64,000 bases of DNA from Gordonia sp. SL306 (lineage in GTDB: Bacteria; Actinomycetota; Actinomycetes; Mycobacteriales; Mycobacteriaceae): the NCBI RefSeq assembly GCF_026625785.1, contig NZ_CP113063.1, forward strand, positions 1,426,001-1,490,000. Reading direction: 5' to 3'. Positions 9,123 to 17,461 of this stretch are shown here, one piece after another. The first letter of the stretch is position 1; each line of letters begins with the position of its first letter. The translations under genes and the position numbers were made by a program. Under the pieces are notes generated by a model. That model was not told the origin of the DNA, did not search any database, and saw only the letters and a list, made by a program, of their open reading frames with translations.

Positions 9123-10293
9123 GGGGCGGTGCTCCGAACAGCAATTGGAAGATCTTCGTCTTGTCGGCCTTGGGAGTGGTACGAGGCTGGTAGGGGGTGC
9201 TCGCGGTGTCGCTCACATAGAACGGCACGTGCTCGGTCGAGTCCACGTTGCTCAGCCCGCCTTCACAGGTGGGAGGGCCGTTCGCAGCCACCCGCGGGAG
9301 ATCCTCGGGGTACCGGTACGGTTCCTTGCCCGGCAGCAGACCGGCGTTCAACTTCAGCAGGCCGTCGTTGACGCCGAAAACCGGTGCCGCCTTCTGGCCA
9401 CCCTGGGCGACCGAGGTGATGAAGCACTTCAGGCCGGGGGCCTGATATCCGAGCAGCCGGGCCGTCGGATTCAGGTTCGACAGCGCCGAGATCAGGGTCG
9501 ACTTCGACGGCGCGATGATCCCGTTGATCGTGTTGGCCATCCCGGTCGCGTTGATGAGCAGCGCGTCCAGATTGGCGGTGTTGTCCACCAGGGTGTTCCC
9601 GACGTAGGTGAAGTTGTCCACCGTGCGCATCAGGTTCGGCATCGTGTCCGCGTACACATTCGTCACTGTGGCGGTTTGCCGGAACAGGGCATTGAGTTCG
9701 GGAAGGTGCTTGTTGGTCGTACCGACCAGCTTCGACAACTGATCGACAGCGACACCGACCTGCTCACCGCGTCCCGACAGCGCGGTGTTGATCGCACCGA
9801 GCGTTGCGTTGAGCTTCTCCGGCTGCAGCTGCGCGAGCACACCCACCAGCTGCTGGTACACCGTGTTGAGCTCGACCACCACGTGATCGGCGTCGATGGT
9901 CTGTCCCGACTGGATCGTCCCCGACGCCCCGGACGACGGGACAACCAGGTTCACCGCCTTCGCACCGAAGATGGTGTTCGACTTGATGTCGGCGCTCACG
10001 TTGCCCGGGATCTTCGACATCTGGTCGGACGCGATGTCGAGTTTGACCACCGCGTTGTTGCCGTTCTCCGAGATCGACGCGACCCGGCCGACCTCCACAC
10101 CACGCAACTTGACCTTGGCGTCCGGGTTCATCACCAGCCCGGCTCGCGGTGCCTGCAACGTGACCGGCTGGGTCGAGTCGAACCAGCCGAGGAACTGGCC
10201 GGCCGCCGCCGCGATGACGGCGACCAGCGACACGACCATGACGGTCGCCGCCGTCCGGCGGACCGCTCTGCTGCGCTCCTGTCGTCTGACCAT
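9115..10293 (-). CDS. mce4A: MCE family protein Mce4A
   Basis: 392 residues: basic N-terminus, one membrane helix (about 14-34), MCE domain (about 42-118, PDAKVKLRGVEVGRV), then the helical domain and a tail. It is first in the Mce4A-F series, directly after yrbE4B with a 5-bp gap, as in Rv3499c. In M. tuberculosis and Rhodococcus the Mce4 system imports cholesterol and related sterols. The direction and order fit that role here. Confidence 0.94.
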   Translation of the reverse strand: MVRRQERSRAVRRTAATVMVVSLVAVIAAAAGQFLGWFDSTQPVTLQAPRAGLVMNPDAKVKLRGVEVGRVASISENGNNAVVKLDIASDQMSKIPGNVSADIKSNTIFGAKAVNLVVPSSGASGTIQSGQTIDADHVVVELNTVYQQLVGVLAQLQPEKLNATLGAINTALSGRGEQVGVAVDQLSKLVGTTNKHLPELNALFRQTATVTNVYADTMPNLMRTVDNFTYVGNTLVDNTANLDALLINATGMANTINGIIAPSKSTLISALSNLNPTARLLGYQAPGLKCFITSVAQGGQKAAPVFGVNDGLLKLNAGLLPGKEPYRYPEDLPRVAANGPPTCEGGLSNVDSTEHVPFYVSDTASTPYQPRTTPKADKTKIFQLLFGAPPRG

Positions 10294-10298
10294 GTCCC

Positions 10299-11150
10299 TT
10301 ATCCCGCCAAGTTGAATTTGCCGTCGGCGCCGTAAATGGCGAGCGACGTCAAAAGTGTGATCACAACCACAACAACGAGCGATGCACGAACCGCGTTCCC
10401 CACCGCGACGCCGACGCCCACGGGACCACCCGACGCGTTGTAGCCGTAATAGGTGTGGATGAGCATCACGGCCACCGCCATACAGATCGCCTGCACGAAG
10501 GACCAGAGGATGTCCGACGGGATGAGGAACGTGTTGAAGTAGTGGTCGTAGACGCCTGGTGACTGTCCGTAGATGAACACCGTGGCGAACCGGCTGGCGA
10601 TGAACGAGGCGAGCGACGCGAGCGCGTAGAGCGGGATGATCGCGATCAGGCCCGCGACGATCCGGGTGCTGACCAGATACGGGATCGAGGAGATCGCCAT
10701 CGTCTCGAGGGCATCGATCTCCTCACTGACCCGCATCGCGCCGAGCTGAGCCGTCGCACCTGCGCCGATCGTCGCGGCGAGGGCGATACCCGAGATGACC
10801 GGGACCGCGATACGCACGTTGATGAACGCCGAGAAGAAGCCGGTCAGCGCCTCGACGCCGATGTTCGCCAGCGAGCTGTACCCCTGGACGGCGATGGTGC
10901 CGCCGGTGAACAGCGTCAGGAAGCCGACGACCACCACCGTGCCGCCGATCATGGCGAGCGCTCCGGTACCCATCGAGATCTCCGCGATGAGACGCAGGGT
11001 CTCCTTCTTGTAATGCTTGATCGCTCGCGGGATCGCGACGATGCTGTCCCAGTAGAAAAGGGCCTGATCGCCGATCTGATCCCAGTCCTCGCCGGCTCGC
11101 TTCGCGGCGATGCGGGCACTGCGGAACCTGGTCGTGAACGGAAGAACCAT
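10299..11150 (-). CDS. yrbE4B: Mce4 ABC transporter permease YrbE4B
   Basis: 283-residue MlaE/YrbE family integral membrane permease with several membrane helices from about residue 60 onward and the conserved GAMRVSEEIDALETM cytoplasmic segment (glutamate-rich EQ-loop region thought to contact the ATPase). It pairs with YrbE4A to form the inner-membrane core of the Mce4 sterol importer. The ATPase (MceG) is not in this window, as is usual because one MceG serves several Mce systems. Corresponds to Rv3500c. Confidence 0.94.
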   Translation of the reverse strand: MVLPFTTRFRSARIAAKRAGEDWDQIGDQALFYWDSIVAIPRAIKHYKKETLRLIAEISMGTGALAMIGGTVVVVGFLTLFTGGTIAVQGYSSLANIGVEALTGFFSAFINVRIAVPVISGIALAATIGAGATAQLGAMRVSEEIDALETMAISSIPYLVSTRIVAGLIAIIPLYALASLASFIASRFATVFIYGQSPGVYDHYFNTFLIPSDILWSFVQAICMAVAVMLIHTYYGYNASGGPVGVGVAVGNAVRASLVVVVVITLLTSLAIYGADGKFNLAG

Positions 11151-11153
11151 GTG

Positions 11154-11924
11154 TCAGCCCGCCGTCGCTTTGAGACCGACCGCGGTCACCACGACGTTGA
11201 CGACGAACAACGCCATGAACGAATACACGACGGTCTCGTTGACCGCGTCGCCGACACCCTTGGCACCACCCTTGACGTTGAGGCCCTGATAGCAGCCCAC
11301 CATCCCGGCGAACAGGCCGAAGAGCGCTGCCTTGACCATCGAGATCATCAGCTCCCCGAAGCCGGTCAGCAATGTCAGGTTCGCGATGAACGCGCCCGGG
11401 TTCACGTCCTGCAGGAACACCGAGAACATGAATCCGCCGCCGATGCCGATCGTGCACACAAGGCTGTTGAGCAGGATGGCCACTCCGGTGGACGCGATGA
11501 TGCGCGGGACGACGAGGCGATGGATCGGGTTGATGCCGAGCACCTTCATCGCGTCGATCTCTTCGCGGATGGTGCGCGCGCCGAGGTCGGCGCAGATGGC
11601 GGTGGCTCCGGCACCCGCGACGATCAGTACCGTCACGATCGGTCCGATCTGGGTAATCGTGCCCAATGCCGCGCCGGCACCCGACAGATCCTGTGCGCCG
11701 ATCTCGCGCAACAGGATGTTCAGCGTGAAGCTGACCAGGACGGTGAACGGGATGGCGACCAAAAGGGTCGGGACCATCGAGACCCGGGCGATCGCCCACG
11801 ATTGCTCGACCGTCTCGCGCCATTGAAATGGCCGGCGGAACAGCTCCCGTGCGGATTCGACCCCCAGGGCGACGAAGTCCCCAACACCTGACATAGGCGT
11901 GGCGAGCTTCTCAAACACCAACAC
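11154..11924 (-). CDS. yrbE4A: Mce4 ABC transporter permease YrbE4A
   Basis: 256-residue MlaE/YrbE family permease with the conserved GARTIREEIDAMKVLGI cytoplasmic loop and several membrane helices. Partner of YrbE4B. I use GTG 11924 because AAGGAG lies 5 bases upstream of it; an internal ATG at 11894 (MSGVGDF) is the alternative. It is preceded by an 84-bp gap after hsd4A holding a C6G5 palindrome. Corresponds to Rv3501c. Confidence 0.93.
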   Translation of the reverse strand: MLVFEKLATPMSGVGDFVALGVESARELFRRPFQWRETVEQSWAIARVSMVPTLLVAIPFTVLVSFTLNILLREIGAQDLSGAGAALGTITQIGPIVTVLIVAGAGATAICADLGARTIREEIDAMKVLGINPIHRLVVPRIIASTGVAILLNSLVCTIGIGGGFMFSVFLQDVNPGAFIANLTLLTGFGELMISMVKAALFGLFAGMVGCYQGLNVKGGAKGVGDAVNETVVYSFMALFVVNVVVTAVGLKATAG

Positions 11925-12008
11925 TCCTTACCCCCCGGGGGAACCCCCCGTCGCTGTGCCCGCCCCGGCGAACACCGCGAACTTATCATGTGGTCAACAC
12001 ACGTTTGG

Positions 12009-12899
12009 TCAGTCGACCAATTCACTCGCCGAGAACGTCCGGCTCGCATCGCGGCCGGCAAAGTAGCTGGTCAGCGTCTTCGCCAGGTCGCCATCTTCCC
12101 ATGCAGCCCCCACTGCCGTGAAGGTCTCCTCCACGGTCGGGGCGGCCATCAGCATGACCTTGGCCCCGTAGACGACGAAGACCTGGCCGGTAACCCTCTC
12201 GGCATCGCTTCCGGAAAGGTATTTCACCAGCTTGACCACGTGTTCCGGCGCAAGCGGATCGGCACCGTCGTCGGGAGCATCCCCGAAGACGTCCGAGGTC
12301 ATCGGCGTCCGCGCGCGGGGACAGATCGCATTGGCCCGGACCCCGTAACGCTCGAGCGCCCGCGACGCCGACACCGTCAGGGCGATGATCCCGGACTTGG
12401 CCGCAGCATAGTTCGCCTGCCCGCCCGGTCCGAGGAGTCCCGCTTCCGAGGCGGTGTTGATCAGGCGCCCGTAGACCGGCCCCCCGGCCGCCTTCGAGGC
12501 GCTGCGCCAATGGCTCGCAGCGTTGCGATTGAGCAGGAAATGCCCGCGCAGATGGACCCGGATGACCAGATCCCACTCGTCGTCGGTCATGTTGAACAAC
12601 ATCTTGTCGCGGGTGATCCCCGCGTTGCTCATGACGATGTCCAGAGAGCCGAGGTCGTCCGTGGCGGTCCGCATGATCTCCGTCGCGGTCGCCGACTCCC
12701 CGATGTCTCCCGCCACTGGGACTGCCCGGCCTCCGGCCGCCGTGATGACGTCGATGACATCACTCGAATCGAGTGACGCCGCAAGGTCGTTCACGATCAC
12801 CGTGGCGCCCTCGCCGGCCAATCCGATCGCCTCCGCGCGACCGAGGCCCCCACCGGCTCCGGTAACGACCGCTACACGTCCGTCCAACGACTGACCCAC
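12009..12899 (-). CDS. hsd4A: steroid short-chain dehydrogenase Hsd4A
   Basis: About 296 residues, SDR family: NAD-binding TGAGGGLGRA near the N-terminus, SNAG, and the catalytic Ser (NTASEAG) and Tyr-x-x-x-Lys (YAAAKSG). It corresponds to Rv3502c (Hsd4A), a 17-beta-hydroxysteroid / 3-hydroxyacyl-CoA dehydrogenase of the sterol side-chain pathway, found just upstream of yrbE4A. The start is GTG 12899, with GAGGAGGG 7 bases upstream; the longer frame runs through the operator. Its own KstR box lies 30 bp upstream, so it probably heads the mce4 transcript, with possible read-through from fdxD. Confidence 0.9.
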   Translation of the reverse strand: MGQSLDGRVAVVTGAGGGLGRAEAIGLAGEGATVIVNDLAASLDSSDVIDVITAAGGRAVPVAGDIGESATATEIMRTATDDLGSLDIVMSNAGITRDKMLFNMTDDEWDLVIRVHLRGHFLLNRNAASHWRSASKAAGGPVYGRLINTASEAGLLGPGGQANYAAAKSGIIALTVSASRALERYGVRANAICPRARTPMTSDVFGDAPDDGADPLAPEHVVKLVKYLSGSDAERVTGQVFVVYGAKVMLMAAPTVEETFTAVGAAWEDGDLAKTLTSYFAGRDASRTFSASELVD

Positions 12900-12928
12900 G
12901 CCAGTTCCCTCCTCAAGGCTGCAACAAA

Positions 12929-12944
12929 CTAGAACCTGTTCTAG
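12929..12944. promoter_or_regulatory. KstR operator upstream of hsd4A and mce4
   Basis: CTAGAACCTGTTCTAG is a nearly perfect 16-bp palindrome that matches the KstR consensus TnnAACnnGTTnnA. KstR is the TetR-family repressor of upper sterol catabolism in mycobacteria and rhodococci. The position just upstream of the hsd4A start suggests direct repression of hsd4A-yrbE4AB-mce4. Confidence 0.9.
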
Positions 12945-12994
12945 CACGAACGCGCTCAGACCGGAACCGGTTGGTCAGATTCCCGTCGTTCGGC

Positions 12995-13183
12995 TCATTC
13001 CAGCGAGAGCGCGGACTTGGGGCAGCTGGCCACCACCTGCCGCATCTCCTCCTCGCGCTCTGCGGGCACCTCTTCGTTGAGAATCACCAGGTAGTCGTCA
13101 TCATCGAGGTCGAATACATCCGGCGCCATGCCCACGCACACGGCATTGGACTCGCAAAGGTCGAAATCTGCCTTGATTCGCAT
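12995..13183 (-). CDS. fdxD: ferredoxin (FdxD-type, single cluster)
   Basis: 62-residue acidic ferredoxin with cysteines in DLCESNAVCVGMAPD and ASCPKSAL. The first cluster motif reads Cys-x5-Cys with no middle Cys, consistent with a 3Fe-4S ferredoxin of the type that feeds P450s. It corresponds to Rv3503c. The start is ATG 13183, preceded by GGAG; the frame to 13231 is less likely. It may supply electrons to CYP125 or to the FadE/oxygenase steps. The KstR box at 13238-13251 lies just upstream. Confidence 0.88.
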   Translation of the reverse strand: MRIKADFDLCESNAVCVGMAPDVFDLDDDDYLVILNEEVPAEREEEMRQVVASCPKSALSLE

Positions 13184-13237
13184 CCTGGCCACTCCTTCGA
13201 GACTGTTCGTCTGGTTGACGGGCTGTGTCATTCAGGT

Positions 13238-13251
13238 TAGAACGTGTTTCA
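13238..13251. promoter_or_regulatory. KstR operator between fdxD and fadE26
   Basis: TAGAACGTGTTTCA matches TnnAACnnGTTnnA exactly. It lies between the divergent fdxD (minus) and fadE26 (plus) genes, so one site could control both. Confidence 0.88.
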
Positions 13252-13341
13252 GAAGTTGGCGAGTACCACCTCGCCATCTCCGGTTGATCACTGTGACATA
13301 TCGCCGGTACGCCCCATCAGCCCGAGGACACGGAGAGCCCG

Positions 13342-14544
13342 ATGCGCATCGCCTACACCGACCAGCAGACAGACCTTCGTCGGGAGTTGCGATCCTACTT
13401 CGCGGCCCTGATGACCGATGAGCGCCGAGCCGCCCTGACCGGCGGCGAAGGTGAACTCGGCGAGGGCGATGCATACCGCGACGTGGTCGCCCAGATGGGC
13501 AGCGACGGGTGGCTCGCCCTCGGTTGGCCGACCGAGTTCGGCGGCCAGAACCGGTCCATGATGGACCAGCTGATCTTCACCGACGAAGCGGCGATCGCCG
13601 GCGCCCCGGTCCCGTTCCTGACCATCAACTCGGTCGCGCCGACGATCATGCACTACGGGACCGACGAGCAGAAGGCGTTCTTCCTGCCGAAGATCGCGGC
13701 GGGACAGTTGCACTTCTCCATCGGCTATTCGGAGCCCGGCGCAGGCACCGACCTGGCGGCGCTGCGGACCACGGCCATCCGAGACGGCGACGAGTACGTG
13801 ATCAACGGCCAGAAGATGTGGACCAGCCTGGTTCCCTACGCCGACTACATCTGGCTCGCCTGTCGGACCGACCCGAGCCAGCTGGAACCCGGCGGGAAGA
13901 AGCACAAGGGCATCTCCATGCTGATCGTTCCCGCCACCGCGGAGGGCTTCAGCTACACGCCGGTGCACACGATGGCCGGGGTCGACACCAGCGCCACCTA
14001 CTACCAGGACGTCCGGGTGCCCACCTCGGCGCTGGTCGGCGAGGAGGGCGGCGGCTGGCCACTGGTGACCAATCAGCTCAACCACGAGCGCGTCGCACTG
14101 TGCAGCGCCGCTCCCATCCAAACCGCTTTGCGAGAGACAGTCGAATGGGCGCAGAACACCAAAACCGGTGACGGGCAGCGGGTCATCGACACCCCGTGGG
14201 TCCAGAGCAATCTCGCCCGCGTCCACGCCAAGGTCGAGTTCTTGAAGCTGATCAACTGGAAGATCGCGTCCATCGCTGCATCCGGTGCGTCGCCCAGCCC
14301 AGCCGATGCGTCGGCGACAAAGGTCTACGGCACCGAGTTCGCCACCGAGGCATACCGATTGCTGATGGAGACCGTCGGCCCCGCCGCGACCCTGCGGCGC
14401 GGCAGCACCGGCGCACACCTGCAGGGCCGCCTCGAGCGGTTCCAGCGTTCCTCGCTGATCCTCACCTTCGGCGGCGGGACGAACGAGGTCCAGCGCGACA
14501 TCATCGGCATGCTCGCACTCGGACTGCCGCACCAGCGCCGATAG
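13342..14544 (+). CDS. fadE26: acyl-CoA dehydrogenase FadE26 (ChsE4), steroid-CoA
   Basis: 400-residue acyl-CoA dehydrogenase: N-terminal helical domain, the FAD/substrate segment GYSEPGAGTDLA, beta domain NGQKMWTS and the C-terminal TFGGGTNEVQRDII motif. It corresponds to Rv3504 (FadE26, ChsE4). In M. tuberculosis it forms an alpha2-beta2 enzyme with FadE27 that dehydrogenates 3-oxo-cholest-4-en-26-oyl-CoA in the first side-chain beta-oxidation cycle. The partner follows after 110 bp of repeat-bearing DNA, so the pair is probably cotranscribed. Confidence 0.93.
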   Translation: MRIAYTDQQTDLRRELRSYFAALMTDERRAALTGGEGELGEGDAYRDVVAQMGSDGWLALGWPTEFGGQNRSMMDQLIFTDEAAIAGAPVPFLTINSVAPTIMHYGTDEQKAFFLPKIAAGQLHFSIGYSEPGAGTDLAALRTTAIRDGDEYVINGQKMWTSLVPYADYIWLACRTDPSQLEPGGKKHKGISMLIVPATAEGFSYTPVHTMAGVDTSATYYQDVRVPTSALVGEEGGGWPLVTNQLNHERVALCSAAPIQTALRETVEWAQNTKTGDGQRVIDTPWVQSNLARVHAKVEFLKLINWKIASIAASGASPSPADASATKVYGTEFATEAYRLLMETVGPAATLRRGSTGAHLQGRLERFQRSSLILTFGGGTNEVQRDIIGMLALGLPHQRR

Positions 14545-14555
14545 TCCGCCGGCCG

Positions 14556-14625
14556 CTGGTCGAGTAGCCGCCCCGCCAACCGCTGGTCGAGTGGCCGCGA
14601 CGAAGGAGCGGCGTATCGAGACCAC
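14556..14625. repeat. GGTCGAGTAG...GTATCGAGACC repeat, one and a half copies
   Basis: A partial copy (from 14558) and a full copy (14586-14625) sit between fadE26 and fadE27. The 33 bases at 14593-14625 are identical to 16238-16270, which lie inside the fadD17 coding sequence. Confidence 0.85.
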
Positions 14626-14654
14626 CACCCACCACCGAAAGCAGCGCACGAACA

Positions 14655-15803
14655 ATGGATTTCACACTTCCCGAATCCGGCGAGGACGTCCGCGGGCTCG
14701 CACGCGACATCGCCACCAAGATCAGCACGCCCGAGCGGGTGGCCGACCTCGAGACCGCCGACGCATCGATCGACGCCGACCTCTGGCGCGAACTGGGCGC
14801 CGCCGGCCTGCTCGGCCTGGAGCTGTCGACCGAGCTCGCAGGTGAGCGCGGCGGCGACTTGTCCGCGATCGAGAACTCTCTCGTCGCCGAAGAACTCGGC
14901 CGGGTCCTCGCCCGCGTCCCGTTCACCGCACACGCCTGCGCCGCGCTCCCTGTCATCGCGACCCGGGGCACCGCCACGCTGCGCGAGTCCGTCGTCGTCC
15001 CGGGAGCCGGCGGAGACATCGTCGTCACTGTCGCGTTCGAGGAGGACCTCGGCACCGACGTGACGGCACCGATCACCGGCGTGACACGGGCAGGCGACCG
15101 TCTCACCCTCACCGGCACCAAGGTCAATGTGCCCTATGCGGGCGTCGCGAACACGTTCGTGGTCAATGCGATCGGGCCCGACGGTCCGGTCGCCGTCGTC
15201 GTGCCCGCCGACGATCCCGGAGTGGAGATCACCGCCACTTCGTCGACGGGCAGGATCCCCACCGGCCAGATCGACCTCACCGACGTGACCGTCGACGCCG
15301 ATCGCGTGCTGGACGGCGGCGTCACCGCGATTCATGACATCGCCGATCGCCTGACCATGGCGATCTGTGCGGAACAATCCGGAATCGTCTCTCGTGCACT
15401 TGAACTCACTGCTGAGTACGCGCGCGAACGGGAGCAGTTCGGTCGCGCCATCGGCTCCTTCCAGGCTGTGGCGCAGCGCCTCGCCGACGGGTACATCGAC
15501 TCACAGGGCCTCTCGCTCACCACCACCCAGGCGGCGTGGATGCTCGCGAACCTGCACGGCGATGCCCCGACCGGCACCGAGACGGACCTGCGGACCGCGA
15601 TCAACACCGCCAAGTTCTGGGCGACCGAGGCAGGCCACCGCGTTGCCCACACCACCGTGCACGTCCATGGTGGTGTCGGTCTGGACACGAGTCACCCGGT
15701 GCATCGATACTTCTTGCGCGCCAAGCAGAACGAGTTCACCCTAGGTTCGTCTCCGGTCGTACTCGCATCGATCGGCGCCGTGCTCGCCGACACACCGGTG
15801 TGA
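14655..15803 (+). CDS. fadE27: acyl-CoA dehydrogenase FadE27 (ChsE5), steroid-CoA
   Basis: 382-residue acyl-CoA dehydrogenase-like subunit, second half of the FadE26-FadE27 (ChsE4-ChsE5) heterotetramer, corresponding to Rv3505. It keeps the C-terminal catalytic-fold helices (EREQFGRAIGSFQAV and HVHGGVG) but the middle domain is more divergent than in FadE26, as expected for the partner subunit. The GTGA overlap with fadD17 shows translational coupling. Confidence 0.92.
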   Translation: MDFTLPESGEDVRGLARDIATKISTPERVADLETADASIDADLWRELGAAGLLGLELSTELAGERGGDLSAIENSLVAEELGRVLARVPFTAHACAALPVIATRGTATLRESVVVPGAGGDIVVTVAFEEDLGTDVTAPITGVTRAGDRLTLTGTKVNVPYAGVANTFVVNAIGPDGPVAVVVPADDPGVEITATSSTGRIPTGQIDLTDVTVDADRVLDGGVTAIHDIADRLTMAICAEQSGIVSRALELTAEYAREREQFGRAIGSFQAVAQRLADGYIDSQGLSLTTTQAAWMLANLHGDAPTGTETDLRTAINTAKFWATEAGHRVAHTTVHVHGGVGLDTSHPVHRYFLRAKQNEFTLGSSPVVLASIGAVLADTPV

Positions 15804-17365
15804 CCCTCGCGGAACTGCTGTCCGCGCTCTCCGAGGTCGATGATCGCGGGCTTCTCCACGACGACGAGTTCGTCTCGTGGCGGTCCCACGTGGCCGCGTC
15901 GAACGCGCGGGGTGACGTTCTTCGAAATCTGTTGCCCGCAGATCGGCCACCGCACGTCGGCGTGCTCATGGAGAACTCCCCCGAGTTCAGCTACCTCCTC
16001 GGCGCCGCGGCGATGGGTGCGTTCGTCCTCGTCGGGCTGAACACCACCAGGCGCGGCGCGGGACTGGCCGCCGATATCACCCGTGCGGACTGCCAGATCG
16101 TGTTGACGGACAACCGGACACGACATCTGCTCGATGACGTGGACCTCGATGACGTGCCGGTGATCGACGTCGATGATGAGCGCTGGGTGATCTCGATACG
16201 CGACTCACTCCGTTCGCCGCTACTCGATCAGCAGGAGGGCCGCGACGAAGGAGCGGCGTATCGAGACCACGCCCCGGCCCCTGACGACCTGATGATGCTG
16301 ATCTTCACCTCCGGCACCACCGGCGACCCGAAGGCCGTCCGGTGCACACAGCGAAAGTTCGCCGAGAGCGGCCGGATGCTCGCGGAGCGATTCGAGATCG
16401 GTCGCGACGACGTCGTGTATCTGGCGATGCCGATGTTCCATTCCAACGCCGTGATCGCCGGCTGGTCGGTCGCACTTGCCGGCGGCGCGTCGATCGCACT
16501 CCGTGATCGATTCTCTGCCAGTGGTTTTCTTCCCGACGTCCGTCGTCACGGCGTCACCTTCGCGAACTACGTCGGCAAGCCGCTCAACTACATCCTGTCC
16601 ACGCCGCAGCGACCCGACGACGCGGCCAATACGCTCCGCATCATGTACGGCAACGAGGCGTCCGCGCGGGACCGGGTTCGGTTTGCCGAGCGGTTCGGGT
16701 GCCGCGTCGTCGACGGATTCGGCTCCACCGAGGGCGGTGTCGCAATCACGCGGACGCCGGACACTCCCCCCGATGCGTTGGGCCCGCTCCGTGCCCCGAC
16801 CGCGCTGATCGATCCGCAGACCGGCGATCCGGTGGCCACCGGAGAGATCGGCGAGATCGTCAACTCCTCCGGTCCTGGACTCTTCAGCGGGTACTACAAC
16901 GACCCGGATGCATCGTCAGAGCGCCTCCGCGGCGGTGTCTACCACACCGGAGACCTTGCCTGGGTCGACGACGACGGCTATCTCCACTTCGCCGGTCGTC
17001 TCGGCGACTGGCTCCGTGTGGACGGTGAGAATCTCGGTACCGGGCCGATCGAGCGCATCCTGTTGCGCCACGAACGGATCCGGCAGGTCGCGGTCTACGG
17101 GGTGCCGGTCGAGATCGGCGACGAGATCGAAGCGGTCCTCGTGGTCGACGACGAGGCCCTCGATTCCGATGGCTTCACCGAATTTCTCGAGACACAAAGC
17201 GATCTGGGGCCGAAGCAATGGCCGCACCGGGTCCGGGTGACCGACACCCTGCCGGACACGGCGACCTTCAAGACCGTCAAACGCACCCTCCGCGACGACC
17301 AGGCACCTCCCACCTGGGTCCGCGACGGTCATCGCTACCGGTCCGCAGCGGGCACCCCCAGCTGA
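15800..17365 (+). CDS. fadD17: steroid acyl-CoA ligase FadD17
   Basis: 521-residue AMP-forming acyl-CoA synthetase: adenylation motif FTSGTTGDPKAV, FGSTEGG, HTGDLAWVDDDGY and the hinge/C-terminal domain with GRLGDWLRVDGENL. It corresponds to Rv3506 (FadD17), a steroid-CoA ligase for shortened side-chain acids. The start is GTG 15800 overlapping the fadE27 stop (GTGA); the longer frame from 15536 lies inside fadE27. Odd point: residues about 147-157 are encoded by a 33-bp genomic repeat (16238-16270), giving GRDEGAAYRDHA in the linker just before the TSGTTG motif. Confidence 0.92.
   Translation: MTLAELLSALSEVDDRGLLHDDEFVSWRSHVAASNARGDVLRNLLPADRPPHVGVLMENSPEFSYLLGAAAMGAFVLVGLNTTRRGAGLAADITRADCQIVLTDNRTRHLLDDVDLDDVPVIDVDDERWVISIRDSLRSPLLDQQEGRDEGAAYRDHAPAPDDLMMLIFTSGTTGDPKAVRCTQRKFAESGRMLAERFEIGRDDVVYLAMPMFHSNAVIAGWSVALAGGASIALRDRFSASGFLPDVRRHGVTFANYVGKPLNYILSTPQRPDDAANTLRIMYGNEASARDRVRFAERFGCRVVDGFGSTEGGVAITRTPDTPPDALGPLRAPTALIDPQTGDPVATGEIGEIVNSSGPGLFSGYYNDPDASSERLRGGVYHTGDLAWVDDDGYLHFAGRLGDWLRVDGENLGTGPIERILLRHERIRQVAVYGVPVEIGDEIEAVLVVDDEALDSDGFTEFLETQSDLGPKQWPHRVRVTDTLPDTATFKTVKRTLRDDQAPPTWVRDGHRYRSAAGTPS
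16238..16270. repeat. repeat copy inside the fadD17 coding sequence
   Basis: 33 bases identical to the intergenic copy at 14593-14625 (ends GTATCGAGACCAC). The reading frame of fadD17 continues through it, adding residues GRDEGAAYRDHA in a linker. Confidence 0.9.
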
Positions 17366-17376
17366 CCCGCACACAG

Positions 17377-17422
17377 AGAACTCCCACAAACACGCGATGC
17401 ATACCGTGTTTGTGGGAGTTCT
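17377..17422. repeat. hairpin element A, copy 1
   Basis: Perfect 18-bp stem (17377-17394 with 17405-17422, arm AGAACTCCCACAAACACG) and a 10-base loop. It lies after fadD17 and before the AbiEi/DUF559-type gene. Copy 2 at 18411-18452 has the same stem and a loop differing by one base, in the same orientation. It may serve as a terminator although it has no T-tract. Confidence 0.88.
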
Positions 17423-17461
17423 GGTAGCACAGAATTCTCGACGGACCCGATCGAGCGGCTG

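Noticed and set aside
12963-12971. Second KstR box (AACCGGTT) beyond hsd4A
   Set aside because: It has the AACnnGTT core but lacks the flanking T and A positions, and a strong box is already at 12929-12944.
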